Of a DNA stretch of 64,000 nucleotides, positions 43,151-51,068 are shown piece after piece. A program made the position numbers and the translations under genes. Position 1 is the first letter of the stretch. Every line of letters starts with the position of its first letter. The stretch spans positions 2,232,001 through 2,296,000 of the forward strand of contig NZ_CP086615.1 in assembly GCF_020883455.1 (NCBI RefSeq), given 5' to 3'. The notes under the pieces are model-generated. The model made no database searches. It worked only from the letters and a program-made list of their open reading frames with translations, and was not told where the DNA came from. The stretch is from Spiribacter halobius (GTDB taxonomy: Bacteria; Pseudomonadota; Gammaproteobacteria; Nitrococcales; Nitrococcaceae).

Positions 43151-43297
43151 TATCGGGACTCCCGCGCCTGGCGGCTCCTGTTCCATGGGCATCGGCAAAG
43201 GAACCGCACCGCCGATACGGGCCCCGGCAGGGCGCTTGACCGGACGGAGGCGACGGTGATCGGTTCCCGCGCGCCTTGCCCGCTCGCGTTGAGATGA

Positions 43298-43630
43298 GCG
43301 TCGCTGCCGCTGGCGCTGCGGCTGAGCTCTCTCTTTCACGTTCTAGTGCCACTGCTGCTGTTCCTGGCACTGCGTCGCCTTGGGCATGACCGCCGTGGCT
43401 GGCTGCTGCAGAGCGGGCTCTGCTGGCTGGTGCTTCCGCTCGGGTACTGGGTGACGGAACCGGAGCGCAACATCAACTGGGTGTTTGCGCCCTTCGGCAT
43501 GGATCAGGTCTGGCTGCCGCCGGCCGTCTACGTGCTGCTGTGCATGCTCGCCTACCCGCTGCTGCTGTATCTGCCTGCTGAGTGGCTCCTGCGCCGCCTG
43601 CTGCCGCGCGCCAGGCCGGCCGGCGTGTAG
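43298..43630 (+). pseudogene. 5'-truncated membrane protein gene
   Basis: An open frame without ATG runs from just after an in-frame TGA (43295-43297) to the stop at 43630. Its translation is protein-like from the first codon (SLPLALRLSSLFHVLVPLLL), then LRRLGHDRRGWLLQSGLCWL, VTEPERNINWVFAPFG, and a final helix plus LLLYLPAEWLLRRLL. It reads like the C-terminal half of a roughly 200-residue multi-pass protein whose N-terminus is missing. A GTG at 43346 could start a 94-residue product. Truncation next to the tRNA duplicate suggests deletion during an integration event. Confidence 0.5.
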
Positions 43631-43823
43631 ACACGGGTGGCCTCGGGCGCGCAGTCGGTTGCCTGACCATCGGCGCTGGGCCGGCCGTGCCGGGGCAGCG
43701 CAGCAGCCCGGGCGCTCCCCGACGGGCATCCGGGAACACAGCGGCCGAGCCATGCGTCCTTGCCTGGACCGTGGCCGCAGCGGCGGACGCGGGATCACCA
43801 CTGAGCGGGGAGGAGAGTACGTC

Positions 43824-44702
43824 ATGAATCAGGTCACCGAGAAAACGCCTGAGGTCACACCCTACGTCGCGTTCTGGAACGACACCCTGGCGGACAAGTT
43901 CGACCGCTTCCGCGAGATCCTCCAGAACGGCCTGAGCTACCACAGCCGCATCCCGCTGCAGAAGCTGGACGTCGCGCCGGGGAGCCGCATTGTCGACGTG
44001 GGCTGCGGCTGGGGAGACACGGCAATCGAGCTTGCCCGCAAGACCGGGCCGGAGGGTTTCGTGCTCGGCCTCGACTGCGTGGAGCAGTTTCTCGAGCCCG
44101 CCCGCCAGGAGGCGGCTGAACGGGGGGTCTCCAACGTTCGCTTCGAGGCCGCGGACGTGGAGCGCTATCCCTTCGAGCCGGTACATGACCTGTGCTTTTC
44201 GCGGTTCGGGATGATGTTCTTCGAGAACCCCGTCGCTGCCATGCGCAATATCCGCAAAGCCCTGCGGCCCGGGGGCGACCTGGTCTTCATCGTCTGGCGG
44301 ACCATTGATGACAACCCGTGGCTGGGCCTGCCCAAGCAGGTGACCCTGGAGTTCCTGGAGCCGCCGGGAGAGGACGCCCGCACCTGTGGTCCCGGCCCGT
44401 TCTCCATGGCGAATCCGGATACGGTTACCGCCCAGCTCGAGATCGCGGGCTTCGAGGACATCGGCTTCGAGCGCATCGACGGGCCGGTGACCGTGGGTTC
44501 CTCCCTGGAGGACGCAGTTCGCTTTCAGCTCGCCATCGGCCCCGCAGGCGAGGTTTTCCGCGAGGCCGGGGAAGAGGCCGAGCGCAAGCGCACGGAGATC
44601 GAGCGTGCCATGCGCGAGGCGTTGGCGCCCTACCAGACGGCCGAGGGGATCGTCATGCCCTCCAGCTCCTGGACGGTCACTGCGAAACGGCCCCGGGACT
44701 GA
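43824..44702 (+). CDS. SAM-dependent class I methyltransferase
   Basis: 292 residues, cytoplasmic. SAM motif I is RIVDVGCGWGDTAIELARKTG, the acidic residue after strand 2 is in VLGLDCVEQFLEPA, motif II is FEAADVERYPF, and motif III is RKALRPGGDLVFIVWR. The small-molecule methyltransferase fold resembles UbiE/Coq5 relatives, but the acceptor is unknown. Strong AGGAGA ribosome site before 43824. The frame upstream (from 43485) overlaps the truncated membrane gene in another phase and is rejected. Confidence 0.85.
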   Translation: MNQVTEKTPEVTPYVAFWNDTLADKFDRFREILQNGLSYHSRIPLQKLDVAPGSRIVDVGCGWGDTAIELARKTGPEGFVLGLDCVEQFLEPARQEAAERGVSNVRFEAADVERYPFEPVHDLCFSRFGMMFFENPVAAMRNIRKALRPGGDLVFIVWRTIDDNPWLGLPKQVTLEFLEPPGEDARTCGPGPFSMANPDTVTAQLEIAGFEDIGFERIDGPVTVGSSLEDAVRFQLAIGPAGEVFREAGEEAERKRTEIERAMREALAPYQTAEGIVMPSSSWTVTAKRPRD

Positions 44703-44888
44703 GCTCGGGCCCAATCGGAGGAGCGACACGATGACGGGATCCAGGCGAAAGCCCCCACCCGGCTGCTGAGGGGGAAGAGCCTGCCACGCCGGCATCGTGG
44801 GGCTTGCGGGCGTCGAATGCGGCGTGACCTGCCCCATTCCCGGAGGCCGCCGTCGCGTCAGCGAGCGGTGAGATAAAGGGATGTGCGG

Positions 44889-46115
44889 CTAGCGCCCTGG
44901 GTTCAGCCCGAGGATTCTGGCCTCGCGGCGCCGGCGCAGGCGCCGGTCCGAGAATACCGCACAGCCGAGCAGTGCGAATCCGGCAAGCTCTACCAGAGGG
45001 TGGTACCTGAACAGCAGCGTGTAGACCAGGATAGCCGCGCCTGCCATGGCCAGTGCGAACGGCCAGCGCCGCGCATGCCGTCTATGCCCGAGGGCGACTG
45101 CGCCGAGGGCGATGCCGGAGAAGGCCAGGATGCTGGCGGACCAGGCACCAGGCGGTGGCGCAAATGCGAAACCCACCACAGGCAGAACGCTGGCCAGAGC
45201 CAGAGTGCCGTAGCAGGAGACAAGCGCCAGGGCCAGCGCGAGCAGGCCAAGCCAGCCGTGGCGCCACAGGTGCACACCAAGCCGCACTGGGTTGTACCGG
45301 TGCAGCAGGCGACGCCGGAGCGGCGGCTGGCGCTCGGCCCGGCGCATCGCCAGCTCCACCGTATGGGCGCCGAAGCTTGCAGCGATCTCCCGTGTCTGGG
45401 CACTCGGGCTGTGCGCGAAATAGTCCAGCCGGCGATTGATCCGGATGTCCTCGAATCCGGTTTCCCGAAACAGCTCGATCAGGTTTTCTTCCACCGTGGC
45501 ACCGACCACGCATTCCACCCACAGGCGCGGATCGCTGTCGCAGTCCACGGTCACCGGCCGGTCGATGACGACGTCGGCCATCTGCAGGCGGCCGCCAGGC
45601 CGCAGAACGCGGAACAGCTCGGCGATTGCGCGGCGCTTGTCGGGGACCAGATTGAGCGCACCGTTGCTGGTTATGCTGTCAATGCAGCTGTCGCGCAGGG
45701 GGATGCGCTCCGCGGATCCCTGGACCACACCCACGTTCGTCAGGCCGTGCTCACGCAAGGTGGTACCGAGCAGGCGCGTCATGGCCGGAGTCAGATCGAG
45801 GGCGATGGCATAGCCGTGCGGGCCGGCACGGCGTGCCGCCAGCACCGTGTCGATGCCGGCGCCGGCGCCCACGTCAAGGACGACATCCCCGGCGTGGACC
45901 GCATCGCCGTCAAGTGCGTAGCCGACGCCGGCGAAGCGCTCCAGCAACGCCTCCGGGACTGCATCCAGCTCGGCGCGAGGGTAGCCGAGCGTGGCCGCAG
46001 CGTCGGCCCCCGTGGGGAAGTGGAAGCCGGCGCCGGGCTGCCTGGCCACCAGGGTATACATGCCCTGCACCGCGTGCAGGATCTGCTCTCGTGAGTAGCC
46101 AAGGATGGCCACCAT
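44889..46115 (-). CDS. ArsM-like methyltransferase fused to a C-terminal membrane domain
   Basis: 408 residues. Residues about 75-235 form a SAM methyltransferase closely resembling arsenite methyltransferases: VVLDVGAGAGIDTVLAARRAG, IALDLTPAMTRLL, ITSNGALNLVPDKRRAIAEL, FRVLRPGGRLQMADVV, and a cysteine in WVECVVGATVEENLIEL where ArsM has one. After a basic linker, about 110 residues form four membrane helices (from LLALALALVSCYGTLALASV to LVELAGFALLGCAVF), loosely like MerC transporters. Start MVAILGYS at 46115 follows a G-rich site; starts upstream lengthen into non-conserved sequence. It is likely a membrane-tethered methyltransferase; the metalloid substrate is inference. Confidence 0.7.
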   Translation of the reverse strand: MVAILGYSREQILHAVQGMYTLVARQPGAGFHFPTGADAAATLGYPRAELDAVPEALLERFAGVGYALDGDAVHAGDVVLDVGAGAGIDTVLAARRAGPHGYAIALDLTPAMTRLLGTTLREHGLTNVGVVQGSAERIPLRDSCIDSITSNGALNLVPDKRRAIAELFRVLRPGGRLQMADVVIDRPVTVDCDSDPRLWVECVVGATVEENLIELFRETGFEDIRINRRLDYFAHSPSAQTREIAASFGAHTVELAMRRAERQPPLRRRLLHRYNPVRLGVHLWRHGWLGLLALALALVSCYGTLALASVLPVVGFAFAPPPGAWSASILAFSGIALGAVALGHRRHARRWPFALAMAGAAILVYTLLFRYHPLVELAGFALLGCAVFSDRRLRRRREARILGLNPGR

Positions 46116-46248
46116 GGCTTCGCCCCCAATCCGCCAGATGGGCAGGCGCCCTGAGAGGGCTGAGCCCATCCCAGTGTAGTTTAGGGGGTCGGATCGAGGC
46201 AGCCTCGGAGAAAGCCGGCTGAGCCGCCGCCGAATGGCCGGCAGCGGC

Positions 46249-46485
46249 TCAAAACTCGTCCAGGAGCTGTCGTAGCCGGTGGTGCAGGCGTTCGGGCGCC
46301 TCGACGGTCCCGGCCTCGGCAACGCGGGCGCGCAGCCGTCGCTCGAACTCTGCGCGGCTGAAGCAGTCGCGGCAGCGCGTCAGGTGATGGGCGATCTCTT
46401 CCTCGGTGGCGCTGTTCAGCTCGCCATCAAGATAGGCGAACAGCCTCCGGATGACCTCTTCGCAGCTCGGCTCTCGTGCGCCCAT
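46249..46485 (-). CDS. Zinc-finger anti-sigma factor (ZAS type)
   Basis: 78 residues. The zinc-binding HX3CX2C motif is H34-LTR-C38-RD-C41, preceded by CEEVIRRLFAYLDGEL, the typical ASD helix that clamps an ECF sigma factor. No membrane helix, so it is a soluble, probably redox- or metal-responsive anti-sigma factor. Its ATG overlaps the ECF sigma stop by one base (TAATG), guaranteeing co-translation with its partner. Confidence 0.88.
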   Translation of the reverse strand: MGAREPSCEEVIRRLFAYLDGELNSATEEEIAHHLTRCRDCFSRAEFERRLRARVAEAGTVEAPERLHHRLRQLLDEF

Positions 46486-47159
46486 TAGCGATGCCTCCCT
46501 GTGCTCGCGGTCGGGCGGTCGCCGGTGACCAGCCCTTCCGCCCGGGCCTGCTCCCATAGCGCCCGCTGCAGCAGGCTGCGGCCTCGATAGAGCCGCGATC
46601 GTATCGTGCCCAGGGGGAGTTCCAGAAGCGTTGCGGCCTCGGCGTAGGTGTAGCCCTGAATCTCCACGAGGACGACGACGATGCGGAAGACGTCGGGCAA
46701 GTCGTCGATGGCCGCGTCGATCTGTTCCCGCAGCAGCTCATCGAGGAACTGGTCTTCGGCGCTTCCCCACCAGAGCAGGAATGGCTGATGCAGGCGCTCG
46801 AACAGCGAGAATTCGAGACCCTCGGTCTCCTCCGGCGTCGTCGCCCGCTCTTCGGCCTGGTAACGCTCCCGACAGCGGCGTCGCCGCCATGCGCTGACGA
46901 AGGTGTTGTTGAGGATGTGGAAAATCCAGCCTTCGAAGCGTTCGCGGCTGTTCAAGGTGTCAAGCTTGTCCCAGGCCTTGGCGACGGTCTCGGCCACCAC
47001 GTCCTCGGCGTCGTCGGGGTTGCGCGTCAAACGCAGTGCCGTGCCGTAGAGCCGGTCCATGAGCCGCTCCACCTCACGGGCAAAGAACGCCCGCCGGCTG
47101 TCGCGGCAGGCGCCTGAGTCGTCGTTCTGCCGGTGATCGGACATCCGCAGCCCGCCCAT
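46485..47159 (-). CDS. ECF sigma-70 family RNA polymerase sigma factor
   Basis: 224 residues. Region 2: DRLYGTALRLTRNPDDAEDVVAETVAKAWDKL, with FEGWIFHILNNTFVSAWRRR. Region 4: LREQIDAAIDDLPDVFRIVV, then EIQGYTYAEAATLLELPLGTIRSRLYRGR (helix-turn-helix). A longer than usual linker with aromatic residues (about 110-145) lies between the regions. The start is either 47159 (MGGLRMSDH) or 47144 (MSDH); neither has a strong ribosome site. Pairing with a ZAS anti-sigma factor and a GGAACC-N16-CGTC promoter on the facing cupin gene suggest an oxidative or metal stress regulon. Confidence 0.92.
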   Translation of the reverse strand: MGGLRMSDHRQNDDSGACRDSRRAFFAREVERLMDRLYGTALRLTRNPDDAEDVVAETVAKAWDKLDTLNSRERFEGWIFHILNNTFVSAWRRRRCRERYQAEERATTPEETEGLEFSLFERLHQPFLLWWGSAEDQFLDELLREQIDAAIDDLPDVFRIVVVLVEIQGYTYAEAATLLELPLGTIRSRLYRGRSLLQRALWEQARAEGLVTGDRPTASTGRHR

Positions 47160-47242
47160 GATAAGCGGGGGCGGGGCCCCGCCGGTTGCGAGCCAACCCG
47201 CCCCTTCGCTGCAAGCTTGGTCCCGTCTTCCTCGAACGGCCA

Positions 47243-47259
47243 CGTCCGACCGTCGGACG
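47243..47259. promoter_or_regulatory. Palindrome CGTCCGAC-c-GTCGGACG, possible operator
   Basis: Perfect 8-bp inverted repeat around a single base, in the gap between the divergent ECF sigma gene and the cupin gene. Position and symmetry fit a dimeric regulator site; no regulator is identified. Confidence 0.4.
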
Positions 47260-47353
47260 GTCCCGCCCAAGTCTAGGCGCCAGGACGCACGAGCGGGCTC
47301 CAGGGTTCCCGTGCGCGCCTCGCGGCGTCTGCACCCGCGGCGCCATGGCCATC

Positions 47354-47379
47354 GGAACCTTAATCCGGAGTCATGCGTC
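47354..47379 (+). promoter_or_regulatory. ECF-type promoter upstream of the periplasmic cupin
   Basis: GGAACC at 47354-47359, 16 bases, then CGTC at 47376-47379, 60 bases before the cupin start. GGAAC with CGTC at this spacing is the general consensus of many ECF sigma factors. The sigma factor next door is the obvious candidate. Confidence 0.6.
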
Positions 47380-47438
47380 CGTGGGGCGCCCGGGCCAGAG
47401 AGCGCCCGGGGTGCACACACCATGAGGAGGCGAGAGCC

Positions 47439-47918
47439 ATGACTGACATTCGCATCATTACCCTGGCCGGCGCCCTCGCGCTCGGCGCCTTCGGTACCCC
47501 CGCCGTGGGCCACGAGGCGTACGACGGCAAAGGCGCCTACTTCCTCGATACCAGCGAGATCGAGTGGTCTGAGGTCGGATCGATGGCGCCGCCGGCGAAG
47601 ATCGCAGTCCTCGAGGGCAACCCGGGCAAGGAAGAACCCTTCACGTTTCGGCTGCTCCTGCCGGCCGGCTACGAGATCGATCCCCATGATCACCCAGCCT
47701 ACGAGCGCGTGACCGTCATCAGCGGGACCTTGTACTTCGCGCACGGTGAGGAGTTCGACCGCGATGCCGCCACGGCTTTGCCTGCCGGTAGCTATGCCGT
47801 GTTGCCGCCAGAGGCGCCCATGTATGGCTACGTGGAGGAGGAGACCGTGATCCAGGTCCACGGCACCGGGCCCTGGGGGATCGACTACCTGCATCCGGAG
47901 CATGACCCGCGCCGCTAA
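47439..47918 (+). CDS. Periplasmic cupin-domain protein
   Basis: 159 residues. Signal peptide [19 protein letters not shown] with cleavage near AVG-HEA. A single cupin fold follows: [20 protein letters not shown] carries histidines and the Glu of the metal site, and the second motif region is [19 protein letters not shown]. Substrate unknown; related exported cupins are common beside ECF sigma factors. Strong GGAGG ribosome site at 47425-47429. Confidence 0.82.
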   Translation: MTDIRIITLAGALALGAFGTPAVGHEAYDGKGAYFLDTSEIEWSEVGSMAPPAKIAVLEGNPGKEEPFTFRLLLPAGYEIDPHDHPAYERVTVISGTLYFAHGEEFDRDAATALPAGSYAVLPPEAPMYGYVEEETVIQVHGTGPWGIDYLHPEHDPRR

Positions 47919-48177
47919 GCAATCTTCCGGGCGAGGCGGTTCCCCTGCGAAGCGATTTGGCCGCTCGTGCGAGGCACCTCGGGGTAACTCTGTGACGAGC
48001 GCGAGCGGTCAAGGCGGCCGCAGCGGGGCCGCCGCAGCCGGGAGACTTTTCCCCCTTTGCCAGCAGTCGCGGTTGGCGCTACCGTCGCGGTTGGCCCGTC
48101 CGTCGGGCGCCCGCGGCGGGCTGCCGCCCCCGATCCCGACGCAGCAGGGCCACTCCGACGCAGCGAAGGTCCAGCGA

Positions 48178-48579
48178 ATGGAGATCCGACGTAACGGCAG
48201 CGTGCCGTCCCAGTCCGGCCCCGCGGAATACTTCACCGGCCAGGTGCGGCTGGATCCGTTGCTGGAGGCACCGGAGCCGGCGAGGGCCAACGCGGCCTGG
48301 GTGACCTTCGAGCCTGGCGCGCGCACGGCCTGGCATACCCATCCCCTCGGCCAGATGCTCGTCGTCACCGGCGGCTGCGGCCGCGCCCAGCGCTGGGGCG
48401 GGCCGGTCGAGGAGATCCGGGCAGGCGACGTGGTCTGGTTTCCACCCGGCGAGAAGCACTGGCACGGCGCGGCGCCCGGCACCGCGATGAGCCATATCGC
48501 GGTTCAGGAACGCCTGGAGGGGGCAGCGGTGGAGTGGCTGGAACCGGTGACCGACGCCCAGTACGGCGGCGACGCGTGA
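48178..48579 (+). CDS. Cytoplasmic cupin-domain protein (quercetinase/mandelonitrile-lyase-like)
   Basis: 133 residues. The opening [21 protein letters not shown] leads into [18 protein letters not shown], then the metal site [23 protein letters not shown] and [17 protein letters not shown]. This is a widespread small cupin group that includes (R)-hydroxynitrile lyases; most members have no known role. GTGA overlap with the next gene. The roughly 260 bases before it hold no gene I can support. Confidence 0.85.
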   Translation: MEIRRNGSVPSQSGPAEYFTGQVRLDPLLEAPEPARANAAWVTFEPGARTAWHTHPLGQMLVVTGGCGRAQRWGGPVEEIRAGDVVWFPPGEKHWHGAAPGTAMSHIAVQERLEGAAVEWLEPVTDAQYGGDA

Positions 48580-49442
48580 GCCGGCGGCGAACCTTCCTGG
48601 TGGACAACGGCTCGTTGCGCCCCGCGGCCACGCTGCGCCTGCGGGAACTGGCCGCCGCGCTCAGCGAGCGCTGCGCAACGCCGGTGGAGCCCGTCTCCCT
48701 GCTGCACTCGAACAAGGTGGACGCCGCCGAGCTCGGCGGCGAGCCGGCGCGGACGTTCGGGCCCGCGGCGACGCGGGCCGCCCGGGAGGGCGCGACCGAG
48801 ATCACCGTCCTGCCGCTGTTCTTCGGCCCGAGCCGGGCGCTCACCGCCTACCTGCCGGAGCGCATCGAGCAGCTACGGCAGACGTACCCGCAGATCACCG
48901 TACGCGTGGCGAAGACGCTCGTGGATCTGACCGGTCCGCTGGACCTGCGTCTGGCGACGGCGCTGCGGGATGCGGTCCTGAGGACGGCCACCGGTGGCGA
49001 GCCCCCAGCGGTCATCCTGGTGGACCACGGCAGCCCCGTTCCCGAGGTCACTGCCGTGCGCAACACGCTCGCCGGGCAGCTCGCGGCCCTGCTCGACGGA
49101 CAGGCTGAGCGGGTTGCGGCAGCGTCGATGGAACGCCGCGACGGCGATGTTTACCGGTTCAACGAGCCGCTGCTGGAGGATCTGCTCGACCAGGCAGGCT
49201 TTTCTGAGGGCGAGGTCGTCGTGGCCATGCAGTTCCTGTCCCCGGGGCGGCATGCGGGGCCGGATGGCGACGTCGCGGAGATCTGCCGTGCCGCCCAGGC
49301 AAGGCATCCGGGTCTCGCCACGCGGATGACACCACTGCTCGGCGAGTTCGGGGCGGTGCTGGATATCCTGCAGGATCGCCTCAGGCAGACGCTGTCGGAC
49401 GGCGATGACCTGGTGCGGATTTCCGGGCAGGGGCGAGGCTGA
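48576..49442 (+). CDS. CbiX/sirohydrochlorin chelatase-like protein, two domains
   Basis: 288 residues from a GTG overlapping the cupin stop. Two tandem CbiX-type halves: the first begins [13 protein letters not shown] and contains [18 protein letters not shown]; the second begins [20 protein letters not shown] and contains [20 protein letters not shown]. The metal-binding histidine is kept in the second half (VDHGS and GRHAG) but is Asn in the first (VDNGS), so only one site looks functional. Co2+ or Fe2+ insertion into sirohydrochlorin would be the family reaction; no cobalamin or sirohaem genes are nearby. Confidence 0.75.
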   Translation: MSRRRTFLVDNGSLRPAATLRLRELAAALSERCATPVEPVSLLHSNKVDAAELGGEPARTFGPAATRAAREGATEITVLPLFFGPSRALTAYLPERIEQLRQTYPQITVRVAKTLVDLTGPLDLRLATALRDAVLRTATGGEPPAVILVDHGSPVPEVTAVRNTLAGQLAALLDGQAERVAAASMERRDGDVYRFNEPLLEDLLDQAGFSEGEVVVAMQFLSPGRHAGPDGDVAEICRAAQARHPGLATRMTPLLGEFGAVLDILQDRLRQTLSDGDDLVRISGQGRG

Positions 49443-49510
49443 TCCGGGGCACATTCGTCTACGTCGCCATCGACGGCGATCGCCTGCCGAGGGAGGTGCC
49501 CGCCGAGTGA
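49439..49510 (+). pseudogene. Possible remnant of an acyl-CoA thioesterase (C-terminal end only)
   Basis: The 23 codons from 49439 to the TGA at 49508-49510 read [20 protein letters not shown] and two to three further residues. This resembles the last strand and tail of YciA-type hotdog thioesterases (FVAVD...GRPRPVP pattern). No start or upstream homology is visible, since cbiX occupies the preceding DNA in another frame. Short, so chance resemblance is possible. Confidence 0.35.
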
Positions 49511-49526
49511 GGCATGCGGAGGGGCC

Positions 49527-50252
49527 ATGATCTACGAGCTCTACTACTGGCCGGATATCCCCGGGCGTGGGGAATTCGTGCGGCTCGCCCTGGAGGCCGC
49601 GCAGGCGCCGTATCGGGATGTGGCCCGGGAGGCGCCGGACGCTGACCGTTTCGATGCCGTGCTGGACGTGCTGGAGGACGAGGCGACTCCCGAGCTGCCG
49701 TTCGCGCCGCCCGTTCTGCGCGCGGGCGACCGGCTGATCGCGCAGACGCCGCTGATCCTGCGCTACCTCGGCGAGCACCACGGTCTGGCGCCGGCGGACG
49801 AGCGCCGGCGCCTGTGGGCGGACCAGTGCCAGCTCACCATCGCCGACTGGCTGGTGGAGAACCACGATACCCATCACCCGCTCGGACCGTCCCTGTACTA
49901 CGGGGAGCAGAAGGCGGAGGCGGCGCGCCGGGCAGGACTCTACCGCGCCGAGCGCCTGCCCCGCTTCCTGAAGTACTTCGAGGCGGTGGTCGCGCGGAAT
50001 CCGGCTGCGAGCGGCTGGGCGGTCGGCGAGGGCTTGAGCCACGTGGACCTGTCGCTGTTGCAGATGATGACGGGCCTGCGCTACGCCTTCCCCCGCGCGA
50101 TGCAGCGCCTCGAGCCGGACTGCCCGCACTTGCGCTCGCTCCACGATCGCGTGGCGGCGCTGCCGGCGCTTCGCGACTATCTCGCCTCGGACCGGCGCCC
50201 GCCGTTCACCGAGGAAGGCATCTTTCGCCACTATCCGGAGCTGGACGGCTGA
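49527..50252 (+). CDS. Glutathione S-transferase family protein
   Basis: 241 residues. N-terminal thioredoxin-like domain (MIYELYYWPDIPGRGEFVRLALEAA, with Tyr and Arg positions as in alpha/mu/sigma-type GSTs; FAPPVLRAGDRLIAQTPLILRYLG gives the cis-Pro and the gamma-Glu-binding region). C-terminal helical domain with HVDLSLLQMMTGLRYAF. Ends three bases before the convergent EthD-like gene. A detoxification or isomerase role is possible, perhaps linked to reactive aldehydes from the neighbouring dioxygenase cluster (inference). Confidence 0.85.
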   Translation: MIYELYYWPDIPGRGEFVRLALEAAQAPYRDVAREAPDADRFDAVLDVLEDEATPELPFAPPVLRAGDRLIAQTPLILRYLGEHHGLAPADERRRLWADQCQLTIADWLVENHDTHHPLGPSLYYGEQKAEAARRAGLYRAERLPRFLKYFEAVVARNPAASGWAVGEGLSHVDLSLLQMMTGLRYAFPRAMQRLEPDCPHLRSLHDRVAALPALRDYLASDRRPPFTEEGIFRHYPELDG

Positions 50253-50255
50253 CGG

Positions 50256-51068
50256 TCACCCTGGGGGAGCGCCGCTGAGCCGCCGGGCAACCCGGCCGAT
50301 GATCAGCGCCGAGCGGCCGGTGTCGAGGAAGGCGGTCTCGTCCCAGACCAGGCGCAGGTTCGCGAGCTGGGTGCGAGGGCGGATCAGCCCGAGGCGCATG
50401 GTGCCGAGGCCCGGATAGGCCAGCAGGGCGACGCCGTCGAAGGCGGTCGGGGTATCGTCGTTGCCGCGCACGGCGAGCTGGGCGTAGGCGGCGTAGCCGA
50501 GCGCGCCCTGCAGCGAGGCCACCAGTGGCCCGTGCCGGCCGATCCAGTCCGCCAGCATGTGCTCGCGCTCCATCGGGGGCTTGGCCCGCAGGCAGAACAG
50601 GGCGACCGCGTCCGGCGCGGTTTCGCCGGGGGCCAGCGGCATCGTGTCCACGCGCTCGGTGCTGAGTAGCGCATGGTGGCGGGTGGCGGCATCGGCATGC
50701 TGCGCGAGCGCCTGGAGCGCGGCCCCTCCCGGCTCGCTGGCGAGCGCAGCCTCCCGCTGCGCAGGTTCGGGCCACTGCAGCTGCTCCACAAGGTCCCAGC
50801 GCTCGTCCCGGTTGCCGATGAGGCTCGGCGGGCGGCGGCCGCGCAGCAGGGAGATCAACGCCGTCAGCGGCCAGCTGCGGCTCAGGCGCACGGCGTTGTA
50901 GACGATGCTGAGGCGCGACAGGCGCCTGATCTGGTGGTAGTCGGGGTGGCCGAGCGCCGCCTGGTGGCGGGCGACCAGCGCGGCGCGCTCCTCGGCCCAC
51001 GGGCCGAGGAAGTCACCCGCGGACAGGCTCCGGGCCCGACGGTGGCAGATCAGCAGGGTGGCGCTCAT
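50256..51068 (-). CDS. EthD-like (dimeric alpha-beta barrel) protein
   Basis: 270 residues, last gene of the FAD oxidase operon. It reads as two ferredoxin-like halves: TLLICHRRARSLSAGDFLGPWAEERAALV at the start, and ALFCLRAKPPMEREHMLADWIGRHGPLVASLQGALGY in the middle, each with the KP/RP...F..xW...HGPLV pattern of EthD-type proteins. It ends in a GRVARRLSG tail. EthD proteins accompany cytochrome-P450 or quinone-type oxidations in a few pathways; the exact role is unknown. ATGA overlap with the upstream hydrolase gene. Confidence 0.7.
   Translation of the reverse strand: MSATLLICHRRARSLSAGDFLGPWAEERAALVARHQAALGHPDYHQIRRLSRLSIVYNAVRLSRSWPLTALISLLRGRRPPSLIGNRDERWDLVEQLQWPEPAQREAALASEPGGAALQALAQHADAATRHHALLSTERVDTMPLAPGETAPDAVALFCLRAKPPMEREHMLADWIGRHGPLVASLQGALGYAAYAQLAVRGNDDTPTAFDGVALLAYPGLGTMRLGLIRPRTQLANLRLVWDETAFLDTGRSALIIGRVARRLSGAPPG

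Larger units (their letters stand above)
42971..43297. other. 327-bp region after tRNA-Ser: terminator, T-arm-like sequence, tRNA 3'-end duplicate
   Basis: Apart from the terminator hairpin it holds AGGGGTTCGAACCCCC (about 43024-43040, shaped like a tRNA T-arm but with no tRNA around it). A GC-rich low-complexity run (gcggacgccggagcgaagcg and similar, about 43080-43130) follows, then the duplicated tRNA-Ser end. No coding sequence is supported; reading frames over it are tRNA-derived artefacts. Confidence 0.65.

Noticed and set aside
42726-43370. Minus-strand frames over tRNA-Ser reading [12 protein letters not shown] and FVRGFEPLTCQYP
   Set aside because: These are the well-known artefactual antisense translations of tRNA genes and T-arms, often mis-annotated as proteins.
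44730-44770. Tiny frame MTGSRRKPPPGC after a GGAGG site
   Set aside because: Only 12 codons, no similarity and no regulatory context; could be chance.
46485-47903. Long minus-strand frame extending the ECF sigma factor N-terminally opposite the cupin
   Set aside because: Sequence before MGGLRMSDH is antisense to a well-supported exported cupin and its promoter and has no sigma-factor homology.
47902-48177. N-terminal extension of the small cytoplasmic cupin
   Set aside because: The extension is Arg/Ser/Gly-rich, unlike homologues that begin MEIRRNG; the start at 48178 has its own GAAGG site.
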